Source of the DNA: Cellulomonas dongxiuzhuiae
GTDB taxonomy: Bacteria > Actinomycetota > Actinomycetes > Actinomycetales > Cellulomonadaceae
Reading direction: 5' to 3'
Length of the DNA stretch: 64,000 nt
Assembly: GCF_018623035.1 (NCBI RefSeq)
Contig: NZ_CP076023.1
Location: 1,674,001 to 1,738,000 of the forward strand
Shown: positions 1 through 10,077 of the stretch, in pieces
Layout of the letters: each line of letters begins with the position of its first letter
Position numbering within the stretch: the first letter of the stretch is position 1
Notes under the pieces: generated by a model
Database searches by the model: none
What the model was told of the DNA's origin: nothing
The model's input: only the letters and a program-made list of their open reading frames with translations
Position numbers and translations under genes: made by a program

Positions 1-18
1 CGCGGGGCGCTGACCGGC

Positions 19-2217
19 GTGGCCGGTGCCCCGGCCGCGCCGGAGGGCGCGCCCCCGCCCGTCGACGGCGACCCCCGCCCCGGGCGGCGGAGCCGCGCGC
101 GCTGGCTGCCCCGCGTGGTCGACGTCGGCGACGCCCTGTTCTCGCTGGTCGTCACGGCGCTCGGCCTGGGCGCCGCGGTCGCGCTCGTCGACGGGGTCGC
201 CCTGACGTCGCCCTGGGGGCTGCTGCTCGCGGCGCTCGCCGTCGGCCTGGGTGACCTGCTGCTGCGTGCCCCGCTGCGGCTGCTCGCGGCGGTCGCGGGC
301 GCCGGGGGAGCGCTGGTCGCCGGTGTGGCGGCGCAGGTGCTCGTCGTGTGGGTGGCCCTGCGCCTGGTCCCGGGCGTGACGCTGACGTCCGGGTGGTCGG
401 TGCTGTGGGTGCTCCTGCTCACGTCCGTGGTCATGGCCGCGGGGCGCTGGGTCTGGGGTGCGAGCGACAACGCGTACGTGGTCGCGGACGTCGTGCGCCG
501 CGCCCGTCGCCGCACCGGGCCGTCGGCGGGCGCGGGTGCGTCGCGTCCGCCCGGCATGCTCGTCGTGCAGCTCGACGGCGTCAGCGCGCCGGTGCTCGAC
601 CAGGCCGTGGACGCCGGTCTCGTGCCCACCATGCAGCGCTGGGTCGAGCAGGGCTCCCACCGGGTCGACACGTGGTGGGCGACCGTCCCCTCCACGACGC
701 CGGCCGCCCAGGCCGGCCTCCTGCACGGGGCCGCGGACCGGATCCCGGCGTTCCGCTGGTGGGACCGCGCGCTGGGCCGCCTGGTGGTGACGAACCACCC
801 CGACGACGCCGCCCTGGTCGAGGACAGGCTCAGCGACGGTCGGGGCCTGCTGCACGACGGTGGCACCGCCGTCGCCACCATGTTCTCCGGTGACGCGTCG
901 TCCGCCTTCCTCGTCATGAGCCGCGGGCGCCGGCAGGGCATGGGGCCGGGGCGCGGCTACGCGCGGGTCTTCGCCCGGCCCTTCGTGCTCGCGCGGGCCG
1001 TGACGCTGACCGCCGGCGAGGTCGTCAAGGAGCTCTACCAGGCCCGCCGGCAGTCGGTGCACGACGTGCGCCCGCGCGTGCCGCGCGGCGGGTGGTACGT
1101 CGTCCTGCGCGCGGTGACGAACGTGCTGCTGCGTGACCTGGCCACCTCGCTCGTCGCCGACGCGCTCGTGCGTGGCGACCCGGTCGTCTTCGTCGACCTC
1201 GTGGACTACGACGAGGTGGCGCACCACGCCGGCCCGACGCGGCCCGAGTCGCTCCGGTCGCTCGAGGGCCTCGACCAGGTGCTGCGCGTCCTGGAGGAGG
1301 TCGCCCGCGTCGCACCGCGGGCCTACGACCTGGTCGTGCTGTCGGACCACGGGCAGACGCTGGGCGCGCCGTTCGAGCAGGTCGAGGGGCGCTCGCTGCT
1401 CGACACCGTCCGCGCGCTCATGGCGCAGCCGGGCGCCGACGGTGTGCAGAGCACGGACGGTGAGGACTGGGGGCCCGTCAACGCGCTGCTGAACGGCCTG
1501 CTGGGGCGTCCCGGCGACCGCGTGGTGATGGGGCCGGACGCGGGCGGCGCCCGGCGGCGCGGTCGGACGCGCCACGAGGACGGCGTCCCCCGCGTCCGGG
1601 AGCACGGCCGGGCCCCGGCCGCCCACGGGGACGTGCCGGACGTGGTCGTCGTCGGCTCGGGGAACCTCGGGCTCGTCTGGTTCCCCGGCGGACCGCAGCG
1701 GCTGGTCCTGGAGGACCTCCAGGAGCGGTGGCCGCGCCTCGTGCCCGGCCTGGCGGCCCGCCCGGCGGTCGGCGTCGTCGTGGTCGACTCGCGGGCCCGG
1801 GGGCTGGTCGCGGTCGGTGCCCGCGGCCTGCGGCTCCTGGAGGCCGAGGGCGACGTCGTCGAGGGGGAGGACCCCCTCGCGCCGTACCCGGGCAGGGCGC
1901 GCGCCGACCTGCTGCGCGCCGCGCGGCTGGCGGACACCGGCGACCTGCTGCTCGTCTCCGCCGTCGGGCCCCGCGGTCGCGTGCACGCGTTCGAGGGTCA
2001 GGTGGGGTCGCACGGCGGTCTCGGCGGGGAGCAGAACCTCGCGTTCGTCCTGCACCCGACGGACCTCGTCATCGACGACGCGCGGTGCGAGGACGTCGAC
2101 GGGAGGCGGGTGCTCGTCGGCCCGGACGCCGTGCACGGCCAGCTCGTGGCGTGGCTCGTCGAGCGCGGCGTGCGTCCCGCGGGCGTCCCGGCGGGCCGCG
2201 TGCAGGAGGACGTGTGA
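19..2217 (+). CDS. Membrane-anchored alkaline-phosphatase-superfamily phosphodiesterase with holin-like N-terminus
   Basis: A 732-residue protein. Residues about 38-150 hold four hydrophobic segments resembling the phage-holin-4 type membrane domain. A hydrolase domain of the alkaline phosphatase / nucleotide pyrophosphatase superfamily follows from about residue 178. Visible metal-site motifs are LDGVS (about 181), the nucleophile region VPSTTPAA (about 223), DYDEVAHHAG (about 396) and SDHGQ (about 442). The enzyme probably acts on a phosphodiester or phosphomonoester at the membrane; the substrate is unknown. The GTG at 19 is the first start visible, but the frame is open to the left edge, so the true 5' end could lie outside. 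The next gene starts inside the stop codon region, so the two are translationally coupled. Confidence 0.75.
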   Translation: MAGAPAAPEGAPPPVDGDPRPGRRSRARWLPRVVDVGDALFSLVVTALGLGAAVALVDGVALTSPWGLLLAALAVGLGDLLLRAPLRLLAAVAGAGGALVAGVAAQVLVVWVALRLVPGVTLTSGWSVLWVLLLTSVVMAAGRWVWGASDNAYVVADVVRRARRRTGPSAGAGASRPPGMLVVQLDGVSAPVLDQAVDAGLVPTMQRWVEQGSHRVDTWWATVPSTTPAAQAGLLHGAADRIPAFRWWDRALGRLVVTNHPDDAALVEDRLSDGRGLLHDGGTAVATMFSGDASSAFLVMSRGRRQGMGPGRGYARVFARPFVLARAVTLTAGEVVKELYQARRQSVHDVRPRVPRGGWYVVLRAVTNVLLRDLATSLVADALVRGDPVVFVDLVDYDEVAHHAGPTRPESLRSLEGLDQVLRVLEEVARVAPRAYDLVVLSDHGQTLGAPFEQVEGRSLLDTVRALMAQPGADGVQSTDGEDWGPVNALLNGLLGRPGDRVVMGPDAGGARRRGRTRHEDGVPRVREHGRAPAAHGDVPDVVVVGSGNLGLVWFPGGPQRLVLEDLQERWPRLVPGLAARPAVGVVVVDSRARGLVAVGARGLRLLEAEGDVVEGEDPLAPYPGRARADLLRAARLADTGDLLLVSAVGPRGRVHAFEGQVGSHGGLGGEQNLAFVLHPTDLVIDDARCEDVDGRRVLVGPDAVHGQLVAWLVERGVRPAGVPAGRVQEDV

Positions 2218-3014
2218 GCGCGCAGGTGCGCTGGCTCGGCCACGCGACGGTCGTGCTGGACGTCGGCGGCGTGCGGATCGTGACCGACCCCCTCCTGCGG
2301 CGTCACGCGGGTGTGCTGCGACGGCGCGGCGGCCGGGCCCCGTCGGCGTGGGGCTGGCACCGTGCGGACGCGGTGCTCGTGTCGCACCTGCACCACGACC
2401 ACGCCGAGGTCGGGTCGCTGCGCATGCTCGGTGCCGTCCCGGTGCTCGCCGCGCCGTCGAGCGCGTCCTGGCTCGTCCGGCAGGGCCTGCGCGGGGTCGG
2501 CCTCGCGCCGGGGGAGTGGCGCACGGTCCGGGGCAGGGCCGGCGGGGCGGCGCAGGTGCGCACGGTGCCCGCGGAGCACGGGCACCGCCCGATGCCGCAC
2601 CGCCCGAACGCAGCGACGGGGTTCGTGGTGCGCGGTGGCGGCCTGACCGTGTGGTTCGCGGGGGACACCGGCCCGTTCCCCGGTCTCGCCCGCGTGCCGG
2701 AGCTCGCCGGTGCACCGATCGACCTGGCGCTGGTGCCGGTCGGCGGGTGGGGCCCGCGGCTGTCGGGCGGGCACCTGGACCCGGTGGAGGCGGCACGGGT
2801 CTGCGCGCTGGTGGGAGCGCGCGTCGCCGTGCCCGTGCACTGGGGCACGCTGCACGCCCCGGCGTCCCGCCGGCTGCCGCCGGGGTGGATGGACCGGGCC
2901 GGTACGGCGTTCGAGGCCGCGGTCCGCAGGGTCGCCCCCGGCGTCCGCGCGTGCGTCCTGCGGCCGGGCGAGGCGGTGACGGTCGCGCCGGGGGACGACG
3001 CGCCTGACGCGTGA
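2214..3014 (+). CDS. MBL-fold metallo-hydrolase (UlaG-like)
   Basis: A 266-residue metallo-beta-lactamase-fold hydrolase. The zinc-binding signature HLHHDHAEVG lies near residue 60, after an N-terminal GHATVVLDVGG strand that is typical of the UlaG-like branch. A later GDTGPFPG and the C-terminal VPVHWGTLH supply further ligands. The GTG start at 2214 overlaps the upstream TGA at 2215-2217 and is preceded by a strong GGAGGA ribosome site. The two genes therefore form a translationally coupled pair and may act on related phosphate or lipid-like substrates. The substrate cannot be told from sequence. Confidence 0.85.
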   Translation: MSAQVRWLGHATVVLDVGGVRIVTDPLLRRHAGVLRRRGGRAPSAWGWHRADAVLVSHLHHDHAEVGSLRMLGAVPVLAAPSSASWLVRQGLRGVGLAPGEWRTVRGRAGGAAQVRTVPAEHGHRPMPHRPNAATGFVVRGGGLTVWFAGDTGPFPGLARVPELAGAPIDLALVPVGGWGPRLSGGHLDPVEAARVCALVGARVAVPVHWGTLHAPASRRLPPGWMDRAGTAFEAAVRRVAPGVRACVLRPGEAVTVAPGDDAPDA

Positions 3015-3038
3015 CGACACGCGCGTGTCGTGTGCTCG

Positions 3039-3061
3039 TCGAACAGGTGTTCGGGTAACGT
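3039..3061 (+). promoter_or_regulatory. SOS box and -10 of recA
   Basis: TCGAACAGGTGTTCGG at 3039-3054 matches the actinobacterial LexA operator TCGAACNNNNGTTCGA except for the last base. A TAACGT hexamer follows at 3056-3061 and fits a -10 element, so LexA bound here would block the promoter. No good -35 is visible. The leader to recA is about 165 nt. Confidence 0.85.
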
Positions 3062-3232
3062 GGCCCTCGGTGACGCACGGTCGAACCGACCACAGCCCCG
3101 CCCGGCGACGAGCCGGTCCACGGGTCCGTGGGGGGTCCGGTCGCGATGTCGGTGGTCGGGCATAGCGTCACCGCGACGAGACCAGCCCCAGCAGGCGCAG
3201 CACGACGCTGCACAAGACGACGAGGTGGACCC

Positions 3233-4273
<1,041 letters not shown>

Positions 4274-4278
4274 CGGGC

Positions 4279-4881
4279 ATGGGAGAGCGCACCGGCCGGC
4301 CCGCGGCACGTCGCCGCGGCCGGCCGGCTCCCGAGCCGCCCGAGGACGGTCCGGCGGCGCACGACGCCGAGCCCGATCACGAGTCCGTCGCGCGGACGAT
4401 CGTGCTGCGTCGTCTGGCGGCCGCGGCGCAGTCGCGCGGCCAGCTGGAGGATGCGCTCGCCCGGCGGGACGTCCCCCCGGACGTCGTACGGCGCGTGCTT
4501 GACCGGTTCACCGAGGTCGGGCTCGTCGACGACCAGGAGTACGCGCGCATGTTCGTGCGGTCGCGTCACGCCGAGCGCGGGCTGTCGCGGCGCGCGCTGG
4601 CGGTCGAGCTGCGGCGCAAGGGCATCGACGACGAGACCGCGGCCTTCGCCCTGCAGGACGTCGACGACGACGACGAGGAGCTGGCGGCACGCGGGCTCGT
4701 CCGCCGTCGGCTGCGCACGACCGCAGGGCTGGAGACCGCCGTGCGGGTCCGGCGCATCTACGGGGCGCTCGGGCGCAAGGGCTACCCGGCGGGGCTCGTC
4801 GCACGTCTCGTGCGCGAGGAGCTGGCCGCCGAGGGGACGGACGAGGTCGACGCGGGACCCCCGGCAGACCTCGACGACTGA
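4279..4881 (+). CDS. recX: Regulatory protein RecX
   Basis: A 200-residue RecX-family protein that inhibits or modulates RecA filaments. Three-helix repeats are visible: RRLAAAAQSRGQLEDALARR, then VLDRFTEVGLVDDQEYARMFVR with the family's LVDD-YA motif, then LSRRALAVELRRKGID. The N-terminal 35 residues are Arg/Pro-rich and poorly conserved. It starts 5 bp after the recA stop, so it is co-transcribed from the SOS-controlled recA promoter. Confidence 0.93.
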   Translation: MGERTGRPAARRRGRPAPEPPEDGPAAHDAEPDHESVARTIVLRRLAAAAQSRGQLEDALARRDVPPDVVRRVLDRFTEVGLVDDQEYARMFVRSRHAERGLSRRALAVELRRKGIDDETAAFALQDVDDDDEELAARGLVRRRLRTTAGLETAVRVRRIYGALGRKGYPAGLVARLVREELAAEGTDEVDAGPPADLDD

Positions 4882-4968
4882 CCACCGACGGCCGAGGCCG
4901 CGACGCGCGCCGACCGACCGCGTCGGTGCGACCGGGCGCGGCGACGGGGCCCGGACCGCCGGACCGGT

Positions 4969-4974
4969 GACAAT
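4969..4974 (+). promoter_or_regulatory. Possible -10 element of rny
   Basis: GACAAT, a near match to the -10 consensus, lies 42 bp before the rny start codon in the recX-rny gap (4882-5016). No convincing -35 is visible, so this is a weak call. Confidence 0.35.
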
Positions 4975-5016
4975 GAGGTGTGTCGTCCGTCCGGGGCGTC
5001 CACGTCGGGAGGTGCT

Positions 5017-6549
5017 GTGGAACCGGGTGCGATCGTCACCGTCGTGGGGTTGCTGGGCGCGTGCCTCGTCGCACTCATCCTCGTGCTCACGGCCCGCCGC
5101 GAGGCGGACCTGCACCGCCGTGGGGCATCGGAGGACGTCGCGCAGATCCGCGACGACGCCCGCGCGATGCTGGCGGACGCGGAACGGCGCGAACGGCGGG
5201 TGGCGGACCGGGAGCGCGAGCTGGCGAACGAGCGTGGTGAGCTGACCGCCCTGGAGCGGCGGACGCGCGCCGAGGCCGAGGCGCTCGCCGAGAGCCGCCG
5301 CAGCGCCGCCCGCGAGCTCGACAAGGCCGAGCGGGCCGCGGCCCGTACGCTCGCCGACGCCGACCGCGCCGCCAACGAGCGGCTCGCCGAAGCCCGCGAG
5401 AAGGCCCGGGCCGAGCTCGAGTCCGTCAGCGGCCTCACGCACGACGACGCCCTGGCCGAGCTGACGCGACGCATCACCGACCAGGCCGTCGACGCGGCCG
5501 CCGCCCAGGTCCGGCGGACCGAGGCGCAGGCGCGACGGACGGCAGAGGCGCGAGCCCGGCGCATCGTGTCGACCGCGGTGCAGCGCGTGGCGGTCGCGAC
5601 GAGCGCGCAGCCGGTCGTGGCGATCCTCCCGCTGCCGTCCGACGAGATGAAGGGCCGGATCATCGGCAAGGAGGGCCGCAACATCCGGCACTTCGAGGCG
5701 CTCACGGGCGTCAACGTCCTCGTCGACGAGACCCCCGACACGGTGGTGCTCTCCTGCTTCGACGCCGAGCGCCGGGAGGTGGCCCAGGTGGCGCTCGAGG
5801 CGCTCATGGCCGACGGGCGCATCCACCCGCAGCGCATCGAGGCCGCCTACGCGGAGGCCCTCGCGGGGGCCGACGACCGGCACGTGGCCGCGGGGCACGA
5901 CGCCACCGAGCGGGCCGGGATCGACCACCTGCACAGCGAGCTCGTCCGCACGATGGGTCGGCTCCGGCTGCGGTCCTCCTACGGGCAGAACGTCCTGGAG
6001 CACCTCGTGGAGAGCGCGCAGATAGCGGCCGCGATCGCCGCCGAGGTGGGTGCGGACGTGGCGGTCGCGCGCCGCGGCGCGTTCCTGCACGACCTGGGCA
6101 AGGCCCTCACGGCCGAGGTGCCCGGCACGCACGCCGCCGTCGGCGCCGACCTCGCGCGCCGCCTGGGCGAGTCGGACGCCGTCGTCAACGCCATCGCCGC
6201 GCACCACGACGAGGTCCCGCCGGCGACCGTCGAGGCGGTCCTCGTGCAGGCGGCGGACGCGATCTCGGCGTCACGGCCGGGTGCCCGCCGTCAGGAGATC
6301 GACCAGTACGTCGAGCGGATGGGTGAGCTCGAGGCCCTCGTCGCAGCGCACGACGGGGTGCGTCGCGCCCTGGCGATGGCCGCGGGCCGTGAGGTGCGTG
6401 TCGTCGTCGAGCCCGACGAGGTGGACGACCGCGCGCTGCCGCAGCTCGCGTCGTCCATCGCCAAGCACATCGAGGCCGACCTGACGTACCCCGGCGAGAT
6501 CCGCGTCACCGTGGTCCGCGAGCTGCGGGCGAGCGCGACCGCCGGCTGA
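5017..6549 (+). CDS. rny: Ribonuclease Y
   Basis: A 510-residue membrane-anchored endoribonuclease. One N-terminal transmembrane helix (about residues 5-27) is followed by a long charged coiled coil (about 30-190), a KH domain with the signature GRIIGKEGRNIRHFE (about 210-225), and an HD domain with HDLGKA (about 355) and a further HH pair. The usual length is about 520 residues. The GTG at 5017 is chosen because GGGAGGTG precedes it and the membrane helix starts directly after. It is expected to start mRNA decay at the membrane. It converges with gluD, leaving only 23 bp between stops. Confidence 0.93.
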   Translation: MEPGAIVTVVGLLGACLVALILVLTARREADLHRRGASEDVAQIRDDARAMLADAERRERRVADRERELANERGELTALERRTRAEAEALAESRRSAARELDKAERAAARTLADADRAANERLAEAREKARAELESVSGLTHDDALAELTRRITDQAVDAAAAQVRRTEAQARRTAEARARRIVSTAVQRVAVATSAQPVVAILPLPSDEMKGRIIGKEGRNIRHFEALTGVNVLVDETPDTVVLSCFDAERREVAQVALEALMADGRIHPQRIEAAYAEALAGADDRHVAAGHDATERAGIDHLHSELVRTMGRLRLRSSYGQNVLEHLVESAQIAAAIAAEVGADVAVARRGAFLHDLGKALTAEVPGTHAAVGADLARRLGESDAVVNAIAAHHDEVPPATVEAVLVQAADAISASRPGARRQEIDQYVERMGELEALVAAHDGVRRALAMAAGREVRVVVEPDEVDDRALPQLASSIAKHIEADLTYPGEIRVTVVRELRASATAG

Positions 6550-6572
6550 GCAGCTGCCGGCGGCCGGCCGGC

Positions 6573-7445
6573 CTAGCGGTCGGCGCCGCCGGGCGCGACC
6601 ACGAGAGACGGGGCCTCCGCCGGGGCTGCGCCCGCCGTGTGCCGCCCGACGCGGGACGCGAGCCGCTGCGCGAGCGTCGTCAGGCCGTAGTTGATGACGA
6701 TGAACACGACCGCGGCCACGAGCAGGGCCTGCATGATGTTCCCGTTCCCCGACCCGAAGCGTCGGGCGGCGTCGAGGAGCTCCGGGTAGGTGATGATCGC
6801 CCCGAGGGCGGTGTCCTTGAGGATGACGACGAGCTGCGAGGCGATCGCCGGGAGCATGGCGATGAGCGCCTGCGGCACCTCGACCAGACGCAGCGACTGG
6901 GCGGGCCGCAGACCGACCGCGAGCGCCGCCTCGCGCTGACCGCGCGGCAGATTGTGCACGCCGGAGCGGACGAGCTCGGCGAACACCGAGCCGTTGTAGA
7001 GCATCAGCGCCAGCACCACCGCGAGCAGCGGCACGTCCTGCGGCTCGACCACCCGGAGCTGGGAGATCCCGGAGTAGAAGAAGATCATCATGAGCAGCAC
7101 GGGGACCGCGCGGAAGAACTCGACGACGGTGCCGGACACCCACCGCACGACGCGCGAGCCGGACAGCCGCCCCAGGCCGAAGAGCAGACCGAACACCGCG
7201 GACGCGACGATGGCGAGGCCAGCGGCGCGCAGCGTGTCGCGTAGCCCGGGCAGGAGGTAGCTGGTCCACGTGCGCTCCGTGAGGAACGGCTGCCAGAGCG
7301 CGGGCTCGAGCTGGCCCTTGCGGCCCAGCAGGACGAGCACCCACGCGCCCAGCCCGGCCACCAGGAGCGCGGCGAGGACGTTGACCACGACCATGCGGCG
7401 ACGCGTGCGGGGGCCGGGGACGTCGAAGAGGACGAGCTCGCTCAT
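6573..7445 (-). CDS. gluD: Amino-acid (glutamate-type) ABC transporter permease, GluD
   Basis: A 290-residue inner-membrane permease of the His/Glu/Gln/Arg/opine family. The hydrophobic segments and the cytoplasmic EAA loop (QREAALAVGLRPAQSLRLVEVPQAL) that docks to the ATPase are clear. It is the last gene of the gluA-gluB-gluC-gluD set and overlaps gluC by 4 bp (ATGA). Glutamate specificity is inferred from the order and similarity to the Corynebacterium glutamate importer; another polar amino acid is possible. Confidence 0.85.
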   Translation of the reverse strand: MSELVLFDVPGPRTRRRMVVVNVLAALLVAGLGAWVLVLLGRKGQLEPALWQPFLTERTWTSYLLPGLRDTLRAAGLAIVASAVFGLLFGLGRLSGSRVVRWVSGTVVEFFRAVPVLLMMIFFYSGISQLRVVEPQDVPLLAVVLALMLYNGSVFAELVRSGVHNLPRGQREAALAVGLRPAQSLRLVEVPQALIAMLPAIASQLVVILKDTALGAIITYPELLDAARRFGSGNGNIMQALLVAAVVFIVINYGLTTLAQRLASRVGRHTAGAAPAEAPSLVVAPGGADR

Positions 7446-8131
7446 CGGGCCACCGCCAGGCGTCGGGACAGGGAGGTGGTCGCGAGCCCGACGGGCACGA
7501 CGATGATGACGTAGCCGAGCGCGAACGTCAGGAAGATCGCGAGGATGACGTCAGGGCGGAACTCGATCATGGTCCGCATGAGTCCCGACGTCTCGGCCAC
7601 CGAGCCGGCGGCGGCGACGGTGGAGTTCTTGATGAGGGCGATGAGCACGTTGCCCAGCGGCGCGACCGCGCCGCGGAACGCCTGCGGGAGGATCACGAGC
7701 CGCGCGGCCGGCCAGAAGCCGAGCCCGACGGCCCGCGCCGCCTCGGCCTGGCCGACCGGGACCGTGTTGACCCCCGAGCGCAGCGCCTCGCACACGAACG
7801 CGGCGTGGTAGACGGCCAGGCCCAGGACCGCGAGCCGGAAGAAGTTGGTCTGGAAGTCGCTCGAGAGCGTGACCCCCAGCTGGCCCCACAGACCGAGCAC
7901 GCAGAACACGATGATGATGGTCAGCGGCGTGTTCCGCAGCAGGGTCACGTACGTGGCACCGGCCCAGCGCAGGCTCGCGACGGGCGAGATCCGCATGAGC
8001 GCGAGCAGCGTGCCGATCACCAGCGCGATCACGGCCGCGTACAGCGTCAGCTGGATGTTCACCCAGAACGCGGCGAGGACGTCGTACTGGTCGAACAGGG
8101 ACAGGAACTGGTCGAGGTACCCCTCGTCCAC
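7442..8131 (-). CDS. gluC: Amino-acid (glutamate-type) ABC transporter permease, GluC
   Basis: A 229-residue permease with the same fold as its downstream partner. Its EAA-type loop reads GQAEAARAVGLGFWPAARLV. It would pair with GluD to form the membrane channel. A strong hairpin separates it from the upstream binding-protein gene, which would lower permease expression relative to the binding protein. Confidence 0.87.
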   Translation of the reverse strand: MDEGYLDQFLSLFDQYDVLAAFWVNIQLTLYAAVIALVIGTLLALMRISPVASLRWAGATYVTLLRNTPLTIIIVFCVLGLWGQLGVTLSSDFQTNFFRLAVLGLAVYHAAFVCEALRSGVNTVPVGQAEAARAVGLGFWPAARLVILPQAFRGAVAPLGNVLIALIKNSTVAAAGSVAETSGLMRTMIEFRPDVILAIFLTFALGYVIIVVPVGLATTSLSRRLAVAR

Positions 8132-8166
8132 CCGGGCCTCCCGAGGGTGCGGTGCGGTGGGTGTGC

Positions 8167-8205
8167 CCCGGGGCCGGCCCCGCGGTGGGCGGGACCGGCC
8201 CCGGG
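8167..8205 (-). terminator. Intra-operon hairpin between gluB and gluC
   Basis: The arms 8167-8183 and 8189-8205 pair over 17 bp with one mismatch around a 5-nt loop. The hairpin starts 19 nt past the gluB stop and has no U-tract. It probably acts as a partial terminator or as a 3' stabiliser of the gluAB mRNA, giving more binding protein than permease. Confidence 0.7.
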
Positions 8206-8223
8206 CCGGTGGTCAGGTGGCCG

Positions 8224-9093
8224 TCAGGCGCAGGCGGCGACGGTCGGGGGGTTCAGCTCGTCGTTCGGGACGTAGCCCGACGCGCCGACGTTCTCGTCGA
8301 GCGCCTCCTGCCACGAGCCGTCCTCGATCATCTCGGTGATCGCGGAGCTCACGTCCTCGCAGACGTCGTTGTCCTTGGGCAGCCCGACGCCGTAGTTCTC
8401 CTCGGAGAACGGGTTGCCGATGACCTTGACCTTGCCCTCGTTGGCCGGGATCGCCGCGAGACCGGCCAGGATGATGTCGTCCGTGGTGACCGCGTCGACG
8501 GTGCCCGCGACCAGGGCCGTGACGCACTCGGCGTAGCCCGGCTGCTCGAGCAGGTTGGTGCCGGCCGCGTACTCGTCCTTGATGCGCTGCGCCGACGTGG
8601 ACCCGGTGACGGAGCACAGGGTCTTGCCCTCGAGGTCCTCGGGGCCGGAGATCGAGTCGTCGTCCGCGGCGACCAGCAGGTCCTGCCCGGCGACGAAGTA
8701 CGGCCCGGCGAACCCGATGACCTCCTTGCGCTTGTCGGTGATCGAGTAGGTCGCGAAGATCATGTCGACCTGGCCGTTCTGCAGCATGGTCTCGCGCTGC
8801 GCGGAGGGCGCCTGGACCCACTGGATCTGGTCGGCGCCGTAGCCCAGCTTCTCGGCGACGTACTGCGCGACCGCGACGTCGAAGCCCGTGTACTCGCTGC
8901 CGTCCTGGTAGCCCAGGCCGGGCTGGTCGAACTTGATGCCGATGCGCAGCGTGCCCTCGGCGCCGCCGGCGTCGCTGGTCTCGGTCCCGCCCGCGTCGGC
9001 GGTGCCCGCGGGCTCGTCGGCGTTGCCGGAGCAGGCTCCGAGCGTGAGTGCTGCCACCGCGGTGAGGGCGATCGCGAGTCGTCGTGCACGCAT
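8224..9093 (-). CDS. gluB: Glutamate-type ABC transporter substrate-binding lipoprotein, GluB
   Basis: A 289-residue periplasmic-binding-protein family 3 protein. A lipoprotein signal with the lipobox LGAC is followed by a Gly/Asp-rich spacer, then two lobes with the family signature GFDVAVAQYVAEKLG. The start is placed at the ATG at 9093, which leaves a clean signal peptide and has a GAAGGGAAG ribosome site; the longer open frame from 9120 adds nine charged residues and lacks such a site. It delivers the amino acid to GluC/GluD. Confidence 0.88.
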   Translation of the reverse strand: MRARRLAIALTAVAALTLGACSGNADEPAGTADAGGTETSDAGGAEGTLRIGIKFDQPGLGYQDGSEYTGFDVAVAQYVAEKLGYGADQIQWVQAPSAQRETMLQNGQVDMIFATYSITDKRKEVIGFAGPYFVAGQDLLVAADDDSISGPEDLEGKTLCSVTGSTSAQRIKDEYAAGTNLLEQPGYAECVTALVAGTVDAVTTDDIILAGLAAIPANEGKVKVIGNPFSEENYGVGLPKDNDVCEDVSSAITEMIEDGSWQEALDENVGASGYVPNDELNPPTVAACA

Positions 9094-9139
9094 GAGCGCT
9101 TCCCTTCGTTCGTCCATCATCGGTCCGTCGAGGTGCTGG

Positions 9140-9934
9140 TCAGTGGGTGAGGATCTTGGACAGGAAGTCCTTGGCGCGGTCGCTGCGCGGTGCCGTGAAG
9201 AACGTCTCCGGCTCGGCGTCCTCGACGACCTGGCCGGCGTCCATGAACACGACGCGATGTGCCGCGCGTCGCGCGAAGCCCATCTCGTGCGTCACGACGA
9301 CCATCGTCATGCCCTCCTGCGCGAGGCCGACCATGACGTCGAGGACCTCGTTGATCATCTCGGGGTCGAGCGCCGACGTCGGCTCGTCGAACAGCATGGC
9401 CTTGGGCTTCATGGCCAGGGCGCGCGCGATCGCGACGCGTTGCTGCTGGCCGCCCGAGAGCTGCGCGGGCCGCTTGGACGCCTGGTCGGCCACCCCCACG
9501 CGCTCGAGCAGCTCCATCGCCGTGGCCTTGGCGGCCGCGGGCTTGACGCCCTTGGCCTTGATCTGGCCGAGCGTCACGTTCTCCAGGACGGTCCGGTGCG
9601 CGAACAGGTTGAACGACTGGAACACCATGCCCACGTCCGCACGCAGCCGGGCCAGCTCGCGCCCCTCGGCGGGCAGCGGCTTGCCGTCGACCGAGATCGT
9701 CCCCGAGTCGATCGTCTCCAGCCGGTTGATCGTGCGGCACAGCGTCGACTTGCCGGAGCCCGACGGGCCGATGACCACGACGACCTCGCCGCGGTGGATC
9801 GTGAGGTTGACGTCCCGCAGGACGTGCAGGTCACCGAAGTGCTTCTCGACGTGGTCGAGGACGATGAGCGGTTCGCCGGTCGGGCGTGTCGTGACGTCCG
9901 CGGGCCTGGGCTCCGCCGTCATGCTGTCGGCCAT
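9140..9934 (-). CDS. gluA: Glutamate-type ABC transporter ATPase, GluA
   Basis: A 264-residue ATP-binding subunit. Walker A is GPSGSGKST, the signature is [16 protein letters not shown], Walker B is [12 protein letters not shown], and the H-loop is [11 protein letters not shown]. It leads the operon. The ATG at 9934 is supported by a TAGGTT hexamer ending 6 bp upstream, implying a leaderless transcript that begins at or near this codon. Confidence 0.92.
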   Translation of the reverse strand: MADSMTAEPRPADVTTRPTGEPLIVLDHVEKHFGDLHVLRDVNLTIHRGEVVVVIGPSGSGKSTLCRTINRLETIDSGTISVDGKPLPAEGRELARLRADVGMVFQSFNLFAHRTVLENVTLGQIKAKGVKPAAAKATAMELLERVGVADQASKRPAQLSGGQQQRVAIARALAMKPKAMLFDEPTSALDPEMINEVLDVMVGLAQEGMTMVVVTHEMGFARRAAHRVVFMDAGQVVEDAEPETFFTAPRSDRAKDFLSKILTH

Positions 9935-9940
9935 TGGTCG

Positions 9941-9946
9941 AACCTA
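9941..9946 (-). promoter_or_regulatory. -10 element, leaderless gluA promoter
   Basis: On the minus strand TAGGTT ends 6 bp before the gluA ATG, so transcription would begin at the start codon. No recognisable -35. Confidence 0.6.
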
Positions 9947-10063
9947 CGGGTGAGATGTTGCGTACGCCACGAATGGACGTCACGGTCCAGTAACGGAGGT
10001 TCGGGCGATTGCGGCCCGCGGGTGCTCCGTGCGCGGGGTACGGGGCGTGCCGGACGCGGGTCG

Positions 10064-10069
10064 TACCCT
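10064..10069 (+). promoter_or_regulatory. -10 element, leaderless miaB promoter
   Basis: TACCCT ends 8 bp before the miaB ATG at 10078, leaving no room for a ribosome site. The same hexamer in similar surroundings precedes dapF. Confidence 0.6.
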
Positions 10070-10077
10070 GGTGGGCG

